From Sphaerisporangium rhizosphaerae (GTDB taxonomy: Bacteria; Actinomycetota; Actinomycetes; Streptosporangiales; Streptosporangiaceae), in contig NZ_JBHTCG010000040.1 of assembly GCF_042665155.1 (NCBI RefSeq), forward strand, positions 4,844 through 68,843: a stretch of DNA of 64,000 nt. Reading direction: 5' to 3'. A model generated the notes under the pieces. It made no database searches. It saw only the letters and a list, made by a program, of their open reading frames with translations, and was not told where the DNA came from. A program made the position numbers and the translations under genes. Every line of letters starts with the position of its first letter. The stretch's first letter is position 1. Shown in pieces: positions 35,136 through 44,205 of this stretch.

Positions 35136-38051
35136 TCATGAGCCGCGGTTGAGCTTGGTCGCCACCCCGACGCGCGACCCGACGCCGAGCTTGGCGAAGA
35201 TGTGCGACAGGTGGGTCTCGACGGTGCGGACGCTGAGGAAGAGCTGCTCGGCGATCTGCTGGTTGGTCAGGCCCTCCACCACCAGGGTGGCGATCTGCAG
35301 CTCACGGGGCGACAGCCCGTACGGGGCGGCGCCCGGCGTGCCCTGAACGGCGGTGGCGACGCGCACACCGTTGCGTCGCTGCTCGCGCATGACCTGCGCC
35401 CGCAGCCCGCGCGCGCCGCACGCCTCGAACACGGTGGCGGCCTCCTGGAGCCGCTCGCGGGCCAGGTTGCGCTCGCCCGCGTTCCCGTAGGCCAGGCCCG
35501 CCAGCAGCAGCGCCCGCCCCGCGTCCACCCTGCGCTCGTGCGCCGACAGCAGGGAGGCGGCCTCGTCGGCGAGCGCCGCGGCGGCGGCGGGCTCCCCGGC
35601 CCGCAGCGCGTGGGCGCGGGCGAGCGGGATGAGGCCGGAGAACGCCGGCAGGTCGGGGTGGGCGAGCGCGGCGGCCCGGTCGGCCCACGCGGCGGCCCCC
35701 GCCGGGCGGCCGAGGGCGGCCTCGGCGTGGGCGAGCAGCTCGATGCTGGAGACCAGGGTGCCGCGGTCCAGGCGCGAGTCGGCGAACTTGGAGCAGGCGT
35801 CCACGATGGCCTCGGCGCCCTCCTCCAGCCGGCCCGCGGTGACCAGGGCCACCCCTCGGGCCTGCCGCGCCATGTCGCCCCACGCCTCGCCCGCGCCGAC
35901 GCCGGCCTGGACGGCCTCCTCCCCGGCGCGCAGGCCGGCGTCGTGGTCGCCGGTCCACGCGGCGGCCAGGCACAGCTGGGTGAGCGCGAACACCAGTTGC
36001 TGGCCGGACTCCAGCATCCGGGCGCCCTCGACCGACTCGTCGATGGTCGCCAGCGCCTCGGGGAGCCGGCCCATGTGCAGCAGCGTCTTGGCCTTGCCGG
36101 CGAGCAGGTTGGTCAGAATGTAGGTCTGCCCGCTGGAGCGGGCGACGGCGGCGGCGCGTTCGAAGTGCCGCAGGGCCACCGGGTAGCGGCCCATGTTGGT
36201 CTCGGCCCAGCACAGCCAGGCGACGGCGTCCAGCCACTCGGCCAGGTGCTCGTCCAGCGCCGAGGAGATGAGCCGGTCGGCCGCGTCGGCGTGGCGCAGC
36301 GCGTCCGGGATGCGCCCGGCCGCGTAGGCGGGCATCGGCCGCAGCGCGGCCACGGCCGCCGCCAGGTCGGGCTGCCAGTCGTCGCCGGAGTCGGGCATGA
36401 GGTCCAGGACGGCCTGCGCGGCGCGGAACTCGCCGCGCATCATGCTCTCGGCGACCAGCCGCATCCGCAGGGGGACGGCGATCGCCGCCCGGGGGTCGGG
36501 CATGCGGCGCAGCTCGTCCAGCAGCAGGGCCCGCGCCTCGTGCGGCCGGTCGAGCTGGCGTTCCATCAGCGCGCAGATGCGCGCGGCCCTGGCCCGGCGC
36601 GCGTGGTCATCCGGGGGGAGCAGGCGCAGCAGCTCGCGCGCGGTGTCGCGGCCCTCGGTGAGCCGGCCGCTGACGCTCTGCGCCCGGCTCAGCTCCATCA
36701 GCAGCTCCAGCCGGTCCTCCAGGGTGGCGGGCTCGTCGGGCATCAGGTCCAGGGCCTTGCGGAACCAGTGCGCGGCGGTGACCGGGGCCTGCGGGGCGAC
36801 CCTGCGCGCCGCCTCGACCAGGGTGGCGATCGCCCGCCGGTCGCCGAAGGAGCCCGCCCGCTCGAAGTGGTGGGCCTGGACGGTCGCGGGCGCGCCGAGC
36901 GTGGCCAGGTGGCCGGCCAGCCGGGCGTGCGCGGCCAGCCGCCAGCCCGGCGCCGAGGACTCGTAGGCGGCCTGCCGCACCAGGGGGTGGCGGAAGCGGA
37001 AGCGCCCGGCGGCGGCGGGGCGGACGATGTCGCGGGCTCCCAGCTCGTTGAGGGCCTCCAGCGCGGCGCCCTCGGAGACCTGGGCGGCGACGGCGGCCAG
37101 GGCGGGCTCGAACTCGTCGGCGGTGACCGCGGCGGCCTGGGCCACCAGCAGCGAGCGGGGGGACAGGTCGCCGAGCTCGACCTGGAGGGCGGCGCGCACG
37201 GTGGGCGGCAGCTCGCCGACGTCCAGCCGGTTCATCCGCGCCAGGGCTTCGAGGTAGAGGGGGTTGCCCCCGCTGGCCTCGTACAGCGCGTGGCCGCGGG
37301 TGCGGTTGACGCCCGGGCCGAGCAGCTCCTCGGCCTCGGCGCGGGTCAGCGGGCCGACGGTGACCTGCCTTCCCCGCGCGCCCGCGCCCATGACCAGGGC
37401 GGACAGCCGGGGCCCCGCCTGCGCGGGCCGGTAGGCCACCGCGAGCAGCACCTTGCCGCGCGGCGGGTGGCGGACCAGGTGGTCCAGGAACTCCACGGAG
37501 CTGTCGTCGGCCCAGTGGACGTCGTCCAGGATCAGCGCGAGCCCTCCGGGGTGGGCCAGTTCGTCGATGAGCTGGCGCAGCGCGCGGTAGAGCCGGTAGC
37601 GGACCATGCCGCTCTGGTCGGCGTTCTCGTCCTGGTCGGCGCCGTCGTCGGTGTCGGGCATCTTGGCGGCCAGGGCGGGGAACACGGCGGCGAGCCGGCG
37701 GGCCTGCGCCGTCCCGAGCCGCTCGCACAGATCGTCGCGCCGCGCCTCCAGGTGGTCGTCCAGGGCGTCGACGAGCCCGCTGAAGGGCATGATCTGCTCG
37801 AACTCGGCGGCCCTGCCGCTCAGCGCGGTGAACCCGAGGCCGGTGGTGAGCGCGGTCAGCTCGGCCAGCAGGCGCGTCTTGCCGGCGCCCGGTTCGCCGA
37901 CGATGGTGAGGAACTGGAAACCACGGGTGACGGCCGCGTCGGTCGCCTGGGAGAACGACTTGAGCGCCTCGCGCCGCCCGACGAGCGGGGCCTCTCCGGG
38001 TTGGGGCCTGCCGCTGCCCTCTCCGAACGGCGGAGTCTCACCACTGTTCAT
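35136..38051 (-). CDS. LuxR-family ATP-binding regulator (LAL type)
   Basis: A 971-residue transcriptional regulator. The N-terminal AAA-type ATPase has VGRREAL, P-loop VGEPGAGKTRLL (about 50-60) and LALILDDVHWADDSS (Walker B). A long helical repeat region (about 400-880, TPR-like) follows, then a C-terminal LuxR HTH (LSPRELQIATLVVEGLTNQQI through FAKLGVGSR). Such proteins activate secondary-metabolite or catabolic operons on binding inducer. ATG 38051 has GGGG eight bases upstream; the frame extends further but without a better start. It precedes the hydrolase/GMC operon on the same strand only by position, about 130 bases downstream of its stop. Confidence 0.92.
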   Translation of the reverse strand: MNSGETPPFGEGSGRPQPGEAPLVGRREALKSFSQATDAAVTRGFQFLTIVGEPGAGKTRLLAELTALTTGLGFTALSGRAAEFEQIMPFSGLVDALDDHLEARRDDLCERLGTAQARRLAAVFPALAAKMPDTDDGADQDENADQSGMVRYRLYRALRQLIDELAHPGGLALILDDVHWADDSSVEFLDHLVRHPPRGKVLLAVAYRPAQAGPRLSALVMGAGARGRQVTVGPLTRAEAEELLGPGVNRTRGHALYEASGGNPLYLEALARMNRLDVGELPPTVRAALQVELGDLSPRSLLVAQAAAVTADEFEPALAAVAAQVSEGAALEALNELGARDIVRPAAAGRFRFRHPLVRQAAYESSAPGWRLAAHARLAGHLATLGAPATVQAHHFERAGSFGDRRAIATLVEAARRVAPQAPVTAAHWFRKALDLMPDEPATLEDRLELLMELSRAQSVSGRLTEGRDTARELLRLLPPDDHARRARAARICALMERQLDRPHEARALLLDELRRMPDPRAAIAVPLRMRLVAESMMRGEFRAAQAVLDLMPDSGDDWQPDLAAAVAALRPMPAYAAGRIPDALRHADAADRLISSALDEHLAEWLDAVAWLCWAETNMGRYPVALRHFERAAAVARSSGQTYILTNLLAGKAKTLLHMGRLPEALATIDESVEGARMLESGQQLVFALTQLCLAAAWTGDHDAGLRAGEEAVQAGVGAGEAWGDMARQARGVALVTAGRLEEGAEAIVDACSKFADSRLDRGTLVSSIELLAHAEAALGRPAGAAAWADRAAALAHPDLPAFSGLIPLARAHALRAGEPAAAAALADEAASLLSAHERRVDAGRALLLAGLAYGNAGERNLARERLQEAATVFEACGARGLRAQVMREQRRNGVRVATAVQGTPGAAPYGLSPRELQIATLVVEGLTNQQIAEQLFLSVRTVETHLSHIFAKLGVGSRVGVATKLNRGS

Positions 38052-38275
38052 CTCATGTACCCCACAGCGCGACGGAACACCAGGAACAGCCGCGCCGCAA
38101 TGCAATTTCGCCGGGAAGTTGACGCGGGACTCCGCTGGAGCCGGGCCTTCATGGTCGAGGGCTCTCTACGCGGATGCCCCCGGACCATGATTTTGGCGTA
38201 AAACCGGCTGGTGGCGGGCCGAAAGGGTGGATCAGACCTAATCCGCCCACAATGCACGCGATATGACCTGGTCGG

Positions 38276-38944
38276 TTACACTTGTGTGGCGATGCCGTCG
38301 TCATTCGCGCCTGATTCGCGCCCCTGCGGGCGGCCGAGCGAACGCAGGCCGTCCAGGACGACCTCGATGCCCCGCCGCGCCGCGGCCCGCATCAGATCGG
38401 GCGGGTCTCCGCGGTCGCGGGCGGCCATGACCGCCTGCTTGACCGCTCCCATGAACGCCCCGACGGCCGCCGCCGCCTCGATCGGGTCGAGCTCGCCCGG
38501 GTAGGCCCGCAACAGCGCGCCGGCCAGCTCGCGCTGCACCTCGAACAGCAGGTGCAGCGCGCGCGCCTGCAGCGCGGGCACCGACATGATGAGCCGCGTG
38601 CGCGCGGTGTGCAGCTCGATGGCGAGCTCGGCCTCCTCGGTGTCGAAGCTCAGCGCCTCGGCCGCGACGCGCAGCAGCAGGTCTGCCACCGGCTCGCCCG
38701 GCCGGCGGCTCGCGATGACGGCGAGCGCCCCGTCGACCCGCCTGCGCGTGTCGAAGAAGACCACGTCCTCCTTGCCGGCGAAGTAGCTGAAGAACGTGCG
38801 CGTGGAGACCTCGGCCGCGGCGGCGATGTCGGCCAGCGTCGTCTCGTCGTACCCCTGCTGCTCGAACATGCGCACGGCGGTCGCGATGAGCGTGCGGCGG
38901 GTGCGCAGCTTTTTGCGCTCCCGGAGTCCTGGACCACCGGCCAT
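38276..38944 (-). CDS. TetR-family regulator, divergent from P450
   Basis: A 222-residue protein. The N-terminal TetR HTH (residues 10-60) has RRTLIATAVRMFEQQGYDETTLADIAAAAEVSTRTFFSYFAGKED, a close match to the family. The C-terminal helical domain would bind the ligand. It is divergent from the P450/ferredoxin pair across a 124-base gap, the usual setting for repression of that pair. In the gap ACTGTT and AACAGT arms are far apart, and I could not define a convincing operator. Confidence 0.93.
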   Translation of the reverse strand: MAGGPGLRERKKLRTRRTLIATAVRMFEQQGYDETTLADIAAAAEVSTRTFFSYFAGKEDVVFFDTRRRVDGALAVIASRRPGEPVADLLLRVAAEALSFDTEEAELAIELHTARTRLIMSVPALQARALHLLFEVQRELAGALLRAYPGELDPIEAAAAVGAFMGAVKQAVMAARDRGDPPDLMRAAARRGIEVVLDGLRSLGRPQGRESGANDDGIATQV

Positions 38945-39068
38945 GGCGGAACTTTACTGCATCGGCCAAGAAACTTCATCCATTGCAATATCAGAGGAGG
39001 TACTGTTTTCTGTGAGCACCGAGAACGACGTCCTGTAACAGTGGTTGTCAATGTCGAGGAGCGCGTTC

Positions 39069-40259
39069 ATGACCCAGGCCGCATCCCAGCCGGTGACCTT
39101 CCCGCTGACCCGCGAGACCCCTCTCGACCCGCCCGCCCCCTTCGGGCGGTGGCGCGAGGAGGACCCCGTCCGCCCCATGCTCTACGCCGACGGCCACGTC
39201 GGCTGGCTGGTCACCGGGTACTCCGCCGCGCGCTCGGTCCTCGCCGACCCGCGGTTCAGCACCCGGCTGGAACTGCTGCACCCCCCGATCAACCAGCGGC
39301 TGTCCCAGGCCCGCCGGCGTCCGGGCTTCTTCCTGCGGGAGGACCCGCCCGAGCACACCCGCTTCCGCAAGTTGCTGACCGGCCAGTTCACCGTCCGCCG
39401 CATGAAGCAGCTCGAACCGCGGATCGAGAAGATCACCGCCGACCGGCTCGACGAGATGGAGCGCCTCGGCCCGCCCGCCGACCTGGTGCAGGCGTTCGCG
39501 CTGCCCATCCCGTCCCTGGTGATCTGCGAGCTGCTGGGCGTCCCCTACGACGACCACGAGCGCTTCCAGGGGTACTCCTCCACGCTGCTCAACCTGGACG
39601 CCACCCCCGCGCAGGTGCAGGGGGCGCTCGACGACCTGGACGCCTACCTGGGCGAGCTGGTGGCGCGCAAGCGCGTCGAGCCGGACGACGCCCTGCTCAG
39701 CGGGCTGATCGAGACCGGGCAGCTCACCGACGAGGAGCTCACCGGCGTGGCCATCCTCCTGCTGGTCGCCGGCCACGAGACCACGGCCAACATGCTCGCC
39801 CTCGGCACCTACACGCTGCTGCGCAACCCCGACCAGCTCGCCGCGCTCCGCGAGGACCCCTCACTGGCCGACGGCACCGTCGAGGAGCTGCTGCGCTACC
39901 TGACCATCGTCCACCTCGGCCCCGTCCGGGCGGCCCTCGAGGACGTCGAGCTGGCCGGCCACCTGATCAAGGCGGGGGAGGCCGTGACCCTGTCGCTCGC
40001 CGCGGGCAACCGTGATCCCGAGCGCTTCGAGGACCCCGATAAGCTGGACATCAGACGGCAGGCCATGGGGCATCTCGCCTTCGGCCACGGTGTCCACCAG
40101 TGCCTGGGACAGCAGCTCGCCCGCATCGAGATGCGCATCGGATACCCGGCCCTGCTGCGGCGCTTCCCCGGCCTGCGGCTCGCCGTACCGGCCGACGATG
40201 TGGCGATGCGGTCCAACATGGCGATCTACGGTGTGCACCGGTTGCCGGTGGCCTGGTAG
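39069..40259 (+). CDS. Cytochrome P450
   Basis: A 396-residue soluble bacterial P450. The I-helix oxygen site AGHETTAN (about 240), the EELLR (ExxR) of the K-helix, and the heme-Cys loop FGHGVHQCLG (Cys near 345) are intact. Overall form resembles actinomycete class I P450s of the CYP105/CYP107 kind. GAGGAG seven bases before ATG 39069 fixes the start. It is followed 14 bases later by a ferredoxin that would supply electrons. Substrate unknown; a TetR regulator diverges from it. Confidence 0.96.
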   Translation: MTQAASQPVTFPLTRETPLDPPAPFGRWREEDPVRPMLYADGHVGWLVTGYSAARSVLADPRFSTRLELLHPPINQRLSQARRRPGFFLREDPPEHTRFRKLLTGQFTVRRMKQLEPRIEKITADRLDEMERLGPPADLVQAFALPIPSLVICELLGVPYDDHERFQGYSSTLLNLDATPAQVQGALDDLDAYLGELVARKRVEPDDALLSGLIETGQLTDEELTGVAILLLVAGHETTANMLALGTYTLLRNPDQLAALREDPSLADGTVEELLRYLTIVHLGPVRAALEDVELAGHLIKAGEAVTLSLAAGNRDPERFEDPDKLDIRRQAMGHLAFGHGVHQCLGQQLARIEMRIGYPALLRRFPGLRLAVPADDVAMRSNMAIYGVHRLPVAW

Positions 40260-40273
40260 GAGGAACACCGCTC

Positions 40274-40465
40274 ATGCGGATCAAAGCGGATACCGAGCGC
40301 TGCATCGGGGCCGGCATGTGCGCCCTGACCGCGCCCAAGGTCTTCGACCAGAGCGAGGACGACGGCACGGTTCTGCTGCTGGCGGAGGAGCCGGCCGCCG
40401 AGGACGAGGCGGCGGCCCGCCGCGCGGTGCAGGTCTGCCCGTCCGGCGCCCTGTCCATCGCCTGA
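40274..40465 (+). CDS. Ferredoxin, 3Fe-4S type, partner of the P450
   Basis: A 63-residue ferredoxin with ERCIGAGMC (Cys-x5-Cys) and a distant VCPSGAL, the pattern of single-cluster ferredoxins that reduce actinomycete P450s. Ribosome site GGAGGAAC precedes ATG 40274 and overlaps the P450 stop. No ferredoxin reductase gene is next to it. Confidence 0.94.
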   Translation: MRIKADTERCIGAGMCALTAPKVFDQSEDDGTVLLLAEEPAAEDEAAARRAVQVCPSGALSIA

Positions 40466-40482
40466 ACGACTTCTCGCACCCG

Positions 40483-40504
40483 GGCCCGCCGTCACGGGCG
40501 GGCC
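40483..40504. terminator. Hairpin after the P450/ferredoxin operon
   Basis: GGCCCGCC (40483-40490) and GGCGGGCC (40497-40504) form a perfect 8-bp stem with a 6-base loop, 18 bases past the ferredoxin stop. The roughly 220 bases beyond it, up to the convergent lipoprotein gene, hold no gene that I can support. Confidence 0.65.
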
Positions 40505-40727
40505 TTGCGGGCGTATGGCCCGGGTGGGAGCGCTTTTTCAGGTGTGCTTTTCGGGAAGTGTCGTCCGGGGCCGGCGGCCGGGTCAGACCGGCGTTCCGTC
40601 CCCGGACCGGCGCTGAGGCCGGCGACGACACCGCGGATCATGCGTATCGGCGCACGAGACGGGCGTTCCAGCGGCCGGGGATCCGCGGCGGTCACGGCAT
40701 CGGCGTCCGGGTTCCGTCCGCCGGCAT

Positions 40728-41273
40728 CTAGTGTCCCTCGGACATGGTGTGATCCTGCGGCATGGGCTCCCCGGACGGCATCGTGTGCCCGCCCGTCCGC
40801 ACCGTGCCGCCGAGCGTCACGCGGAAGGGCTCGAGCATCTCCGGGGTGTTGCCCAGGACGATCCAGCGGGTGCCGACCAGGTACGCGCCGCCGTAGCTGA
40901 GCGCGTCGTCCAGCCACTCCTGCTTGCCCTTCTCGGTGGCGAACGTCGTGACCGAGTACTGGCCCCGCGCCGTCTTGCACATCCCCTGCCGCAGCTCCTG
41001 GGCGTCGACCTGCAACTGCGGGCTCACGCACCCGGTGCGGGCGGCGATCTGCTCGACGGTGGGCGGGGCGCCGGCGGCGGCCCGCGCGCCCCCGCACCCG
41101 GTCAGCAGGCACCCGGCCAGAACGGTCCACAGGGCCGGCGCCGCCACGCGGCCGGGCCGGGCGCGGCGTCCACCCGGCCCGCCGGGCTTCCGGGGCTCCC
41201 CGGGCTCCCCGGGCTCACCGTGTCGGCCCGGCTCGGTGTGCCCGCCGCGTGCGGGCGCCGGCCCGGGCGTCAC
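40728..41273 (-). CDS. Small lipoprotein, paralogue 2 (His/Met-rich tail)
   Basis: A 181-residue exported protein. A Gly/Pro/Arg-rich head of about 45 residues precedes the signal helix and lipobox (LLTGC). The domain that follows matches the upstream paralogue: TGC, ELRQGMCKT, GQYSVTTFATEKGK, LVGTRWIVLGN. The end differs: a His/Met-rich tail (HTMPSGEPMPQDHTM) that could bind copper or another metal. The long head before the signal peptide is odd; an internal start nearer the helix would be more normal, but GTG 41273 overlaps the upstream gene's stop (GTGA). Function unknown. Confidence 0.65.
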   Translation of the reverse strand: MTPGPAPARGGHTEPGRHGEPGEPGEPRKPGGPGGRRARPGRVAAPALWTVLAGCLLTGCGGARAAAGAPPTVEQIAARTGCVSPQLQVDAQELRQGMCKTARGQYSVTTFATEKGKQEWLDDALSYGGAYLVGTRWIVLGNTPEMLEPFRVTLGGTVRTGGHTMPSGEPMPQDHTMSEGH

Positions 41274-41713
41274 GGCGCGGCCGTCTCGATGTTCCCGCCG
41301 ACCTTCTCGCTGAAGGACTGCAACACGCCCGGGTCGTTGCCCGCGATCACCCACCGGGTGCCCACCAGGTAGTTGCCGCCCCACTTCTTGGCCTCCTCCA
41401 GCCAGTCGTTCTTGCCCTTGTCCGTGGCGAACGTCGTCACGGTGTACTGGCCCTTGTCGGTCTTGCACACCCCCTGGCGCAGCTCCTCGGCGTCGGTCTG
41501 CACCTGAGGCTTCTTGCAGCCGGTCTTGGTGGCGAGCTGCTTCAGCGTGGCGGGCGGCCCCGCGTCCGCCGCCGGGGCGGCCGCCGCGGCGGGGGCGGCC
41601 TGCCCGCCGGAGGCCCCGCCGCCGCATCCCGTGGCGAGGCCGAGCGCGAGAACGCACCCGAGTACGGCGCTCGCGCGCGTCGTCACCTGCGTGCCGAGGC
41701 TTGGGCGTCCCAT
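41270..41713 (-). CDS. Small lipoprotein, paralogue 1
   Basis: A 147-residue exported lipoprotein. Signal peptide with lipobox LATGC (about residue 28), an Ala/Pro linker, then a domain of about 85 residues with two Cys (TGCKKP and GVCKT) likely to be disulfide linked, followed by GQYTVTTFATDKGK and LVGTRWVIAGN. ATG 41713 has GGGAG seven bases before it. It is a tandem paralogue of the next gene, joined by a GTGA overlap. I recognise no function. It is divergent from the DUF1996 protein gene. Confidence 0.75.
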   Translation of the reverse strand: MGRPSLGTQVTTRASAVLGCVLALGLATGCGGGASGGQAAPAAAAAPAADAGPPATLKQLATKTGCKKPQVQTDAEELRQGVCKTDKGQYTVTTFATDKGKNDWLEEAKKWGGNYLVGTRWVIAGNDPGVLQSFSEKVGGNIETAAP

Positions 41714-41949
41714 GGCAGTTCTCCCATTCACTGTGCCGTGTCACTGTGCCGTGCGAAAGTCACCGTCAGCGGGTACGCGGCGCGCGGCCGTCCGGTTCAC
41801 CCGGGTTCGCACGGGTCCGGCGGGGCCGGAGAAATTCGGAAAGTTTCTTCGCCGTACGTCGAACTCTCCCGCGCCTCCGCCCGTACCTCGTGCCGATGGG
41901 GCACCAACCAATGCCGCCATGAGCACGTACTCCGGGAGGAGTTCTAGTA

Positions 41950-43908
41950 ATGGGAATTCAGCACAGACGGCGGTTCAGGCCCGTCCTGAGTTTGCTTGCC
42001 CTGGGTGGGGCGGGGGTCGGCCTCGTTCTGGCGAGCCTGTCCCCGGCTGGGCAGGTGCCGGGCCGGGACGCGCCGCTTTCGGCCTCCGCCGTCAGCGCCG
42101 CCTCACGCCTCGCCGGCACCACCGCCGCCCCGACGGTGAACTGCCCGTCGGTCGCGGACGAGCTTCCCGACGTTCCGGCGTCGGCGGCCGACGAGGTGCG
42201 GCGCAACCTCGCGCTGCTCGACTCGCAGATCGCCGAGGCGAACAAGCGGCTGGTCGCCACCCAAGGGCAGGGCGGCAGTGATTTCGTGCGCAACGCCATC
42301 CTGAACCCGTTGAAGTCCAAGCGCCTCGCCACCGTGGAACGCATCGCCGGGGCCATCGGCCGGGTCGCCGAGCGTCCCGAGGGCCTTGAGAACCTGGCCG
42401 GCTGCGCCGTGCGCACCGGTTCCGCGAGCGCCGGTCAGGCCGCCGCGACCCCCGAGCCCTCCGCCTCCGGAGGGGCGTCGGACCAGCCGTCCGACCAGGG
42501 TGCCGGACAGGGCCAGGACGCCGCCGACCCCTCCGCGTCCGCCTCCGCCGATCCGAGCGCTTCGGCCGCGGCCCGCTCCGGGAACTCGGCCAGGCGTACG
42601 GTCAACTGCCCGTCGGTGGCCGACAAGCTCCCCGAGGTCCCCTCGGCCGCCCAGCGGGAGGTCCAGCGCAACCTCACTCTGCTCGACCGGCAGATCGGCC
42701 AGGCCAACCAGATCCTGGCGCGCCTCGGCTCCCGCGCCGGCAACGCCGGCGTGGTGCGCAACGCGGTGCTGAACCCGCTGAGGATCGGCCGCTCGATCGT
42801 CATCAACCGCATCGCCACCGCGTTGCGGCGTGCCGGCGCGCAGGCCACCGGCCTGTCGGGGCTGGCCACCTGCACCGTTCAGAACGGCGCGGGCGGCGGG
42901 CAGACGCCTTCCCCCGAACCGTCGGCCTCCCCGACCGGCGACCCCTCGGCGTCCCCCCCGCCCGGCGGCGGCGACCCCTCGGCGAGCCCGTCGGCCTCCC
43001 CCTCGGCCAGCGCCTCGCCGACCGGCGGCGCGACCGGCCCCTCGCCCGACGACTTCGTCGACATCCGGCGCGTGCAGCCCAACGTGAACCGGCCCGCCGA
43101 CGGGGCGAACGCCTCGCGGGGCACCTTCTCCTCCCGCTGCGGGCGCAACGAGAACGGCCACTTCAACTCCGACAACGTCATCGTCGCCCCCGGGGTCACC
43201 AACGGCGCCCACCACGTGCACGACTACGTGGGCAACCTCGACACCAGCGGCTTCTCGACCAACGACAGCCTGCAGGCCGCGGGCACGACCTGCTCCAACG
43301 GTGACAAGTCCACCCACTACTGGCCGGTGGTGCGCCTGCAGAACCAGCGCGGCAACGACGCCGACAAGGCCGGCGGCGGCCTGGACGGCAACGTGGGCCG
43401 CATCGTCCGCCCGGCGTCGGTCTCCATCACCTTCCGCGGCAACCCGACCAGCAAGGTCGTCGCGATGCCGCTGTTCCTGCGCATCATCACCGGTGACGCC
43501 AAGTCGTTCACCAACGGCCCGACCAACGCCAACGCGAGCTGGTCGTGCACCGGGTTCGAGAACCGCCAGCTGAAGGACAAGTACCCGATCTGCCCGCGCG
43601 GCAGCCAGGTGGTGCGGACCTTCAAGTTCCAGAGCTGCTGGGACGGCAAGAACATCGACAGCGCCAACCACCGCACCCACGTGGCCTTCGCCGCGGCCGA
43701 CGGCTCGTGCGCGAACGGCTTCCAGGCCATCCCGGCCCTGGAGCAGCGCATCACCTACAACGTGCCGCCGGGCCCGGGCTTCGCCGTGGACAGCTTCCCC
43801 GAGCAGCTGCACAAGCCCATCACCGACCACGGCGACTTCATCAACGTGATGTCGGAGGCGCTGATGAAGCGGGCGGTCGACTGCATCAACACCGGCAGGC
43901 GCTGCTGA
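41950..43908 (+). CDS. Secreted DUF1996 protein with duplicated N-terminal module
   Basis: A 652-residue exported protein. After a signal region (about 1-40), two copies of a ~95-residue helical module (starting TVNCPSVADELPDVP near 62 and TVNCPSVADKLPEVP near 218) are separated by Ala/Ser/Pro-rich linkers. A long Ser/Pro linker (about 320-360) leads to a DUF1996 domain (365-650) with GAHHVHDYVGN, THYWPVV, FKFQSCWDGKN and HRTHVAFA. DUF1996 is best known from fungal secreted/WSC proteins and has no assigned reaction. Strong GGAGGA eight bases before ATG 41950. Low-complexity linkers suggest a cell-wall-spanning protein. Confidence 0.88.
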   Translation: MGIQHRRRFRPVLSLLALGGAGVGLVLASLSPAGQVPGRDAPLSASAVSAASRLAGTTAAPTVNCPSVADELPDVPASAADEVRRNLALLDSQIAEANKRLVATQGQGGSDFVRNAILNPLKSKRLATVERIAGAIGRVAERPEGLENLAGCAVRTGSASAGQAAATPEPSASGGASDQPSDQGAGQGQDAADPSASASADPSASAAARSGNSARRTVNCPSVADKLPEVPSAAQREVQRNLTLLDRQIGQANQILARLGSRAGNAGVVRNAVLNPLRIGRSIVINRIATALRRAGAQATGLSGLATCTVQNGAGGGQTPSPEPSASPTGDPSASPPPGGGDPSASPSASPSASASPTGGATGPSPDDFVDIRRVQPNVNRPADGANASRGTFSSRCGRNENGHFNSDNVIVAPGVTNGAHHVHDYVGNLDTSGFSTNDSLQAAGTTCSNGDKSTHYWPVVRLQNQRGNDADKAGGGLDGNVGRIVRPASVSITFRGNPTSKVVAMPLFLRIITGDAKSFTNGPTNANASWSCTGFENRQLKDKYPICPRGSQVVRTFKFQSCWDGKNIDSANHRTHVAFAAADGSCANGFQAIPALEQRITYNVPPGPGFAVDSFPEQLHKPITDHGDFINVMSEALMKRAVDCINTGRRC

Positions 43909-43948
43909 CCCCTCCCCGCTCCGGCCACCGCCGAGGCGGCACGTGAAA

Positions 43949-43982
43949 CGCCGCCCCGCGAGATGTCTCTCGCGGGGCGGCG
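43949..43982. terminator. Strong terminator after the DUF1996 gene
   Basis: CGCCGCCCCGCGAGA (43949-43963) pairs perfectly with TCTCGCGGGGCGGCG (43968-43982) around a TGTC tetraloop, followed by CTTTG. It can also serve the convergent Asp-rich gene. Confidence 0.88.
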
Positions 43983-44067
43983 CTTTGCTGGTCACGGGTC
44001 CGCCCGTCGCGGCGGTCCCGCTCGCGGTCCTCGGAAGGGAACCGCGGACCGGGGACTCCGGCGGCCC

Positions 44068-44205
44068 CTAGTAGTAATCGTCGTCGTCGTCGTCCCAGTC
44101 GTCATCGTCGTCGTCGTAGTCGCCGCCCCGGGTGAGGCCGGGAGCCGCTGCCGCGAGGAGGGCTGCCGTGAGCAGGACACCGGTGGCGATGAGTCGTCTG
44201 AGCAT
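44068..44205 (-). CDS. Secreted Asp-rich mini-protein
   Basis: A 45-residue protein: basic start MLRRL, a hydrophobic signal helix (IATGVLLTAALLAAAAPG), then GGDYDDDDDDWDDDDDDYY to the stop. GGAGTG six bases before ATG 44205 supports translation. After signal removal almost only Asp with Tyr and Trp would remain, suited to binding calcium or other cations or basic proteins. The Asp run is coded by near-pure GAC repeats. No family recognised. It is convergent with the DUF1996 gene across its terminator. Confidence 0.65.
   Translation of the reverse strand: MLRRLIATGVLLTAALLAAAAPGLTRGGDYDDDDDDWDDDDDDYY

Noticed and set aside
35202..38201. 999-codon plus-strand open frame opposite the LuxR ATPase gene
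   Set aside because: Low-complexity Gly/Arg/Gln/Val translation with no domain; it is the antisense shadow of a clear gene. The same applies to 31625-33922, 33912-35141, 1051-3546 and 42103-43995.
38945..39068. TetR operator between the TetR and P450 genes
   Set aside because: Only short arms far apart (ACTGTT and AACAGT) could be found; not convincing.
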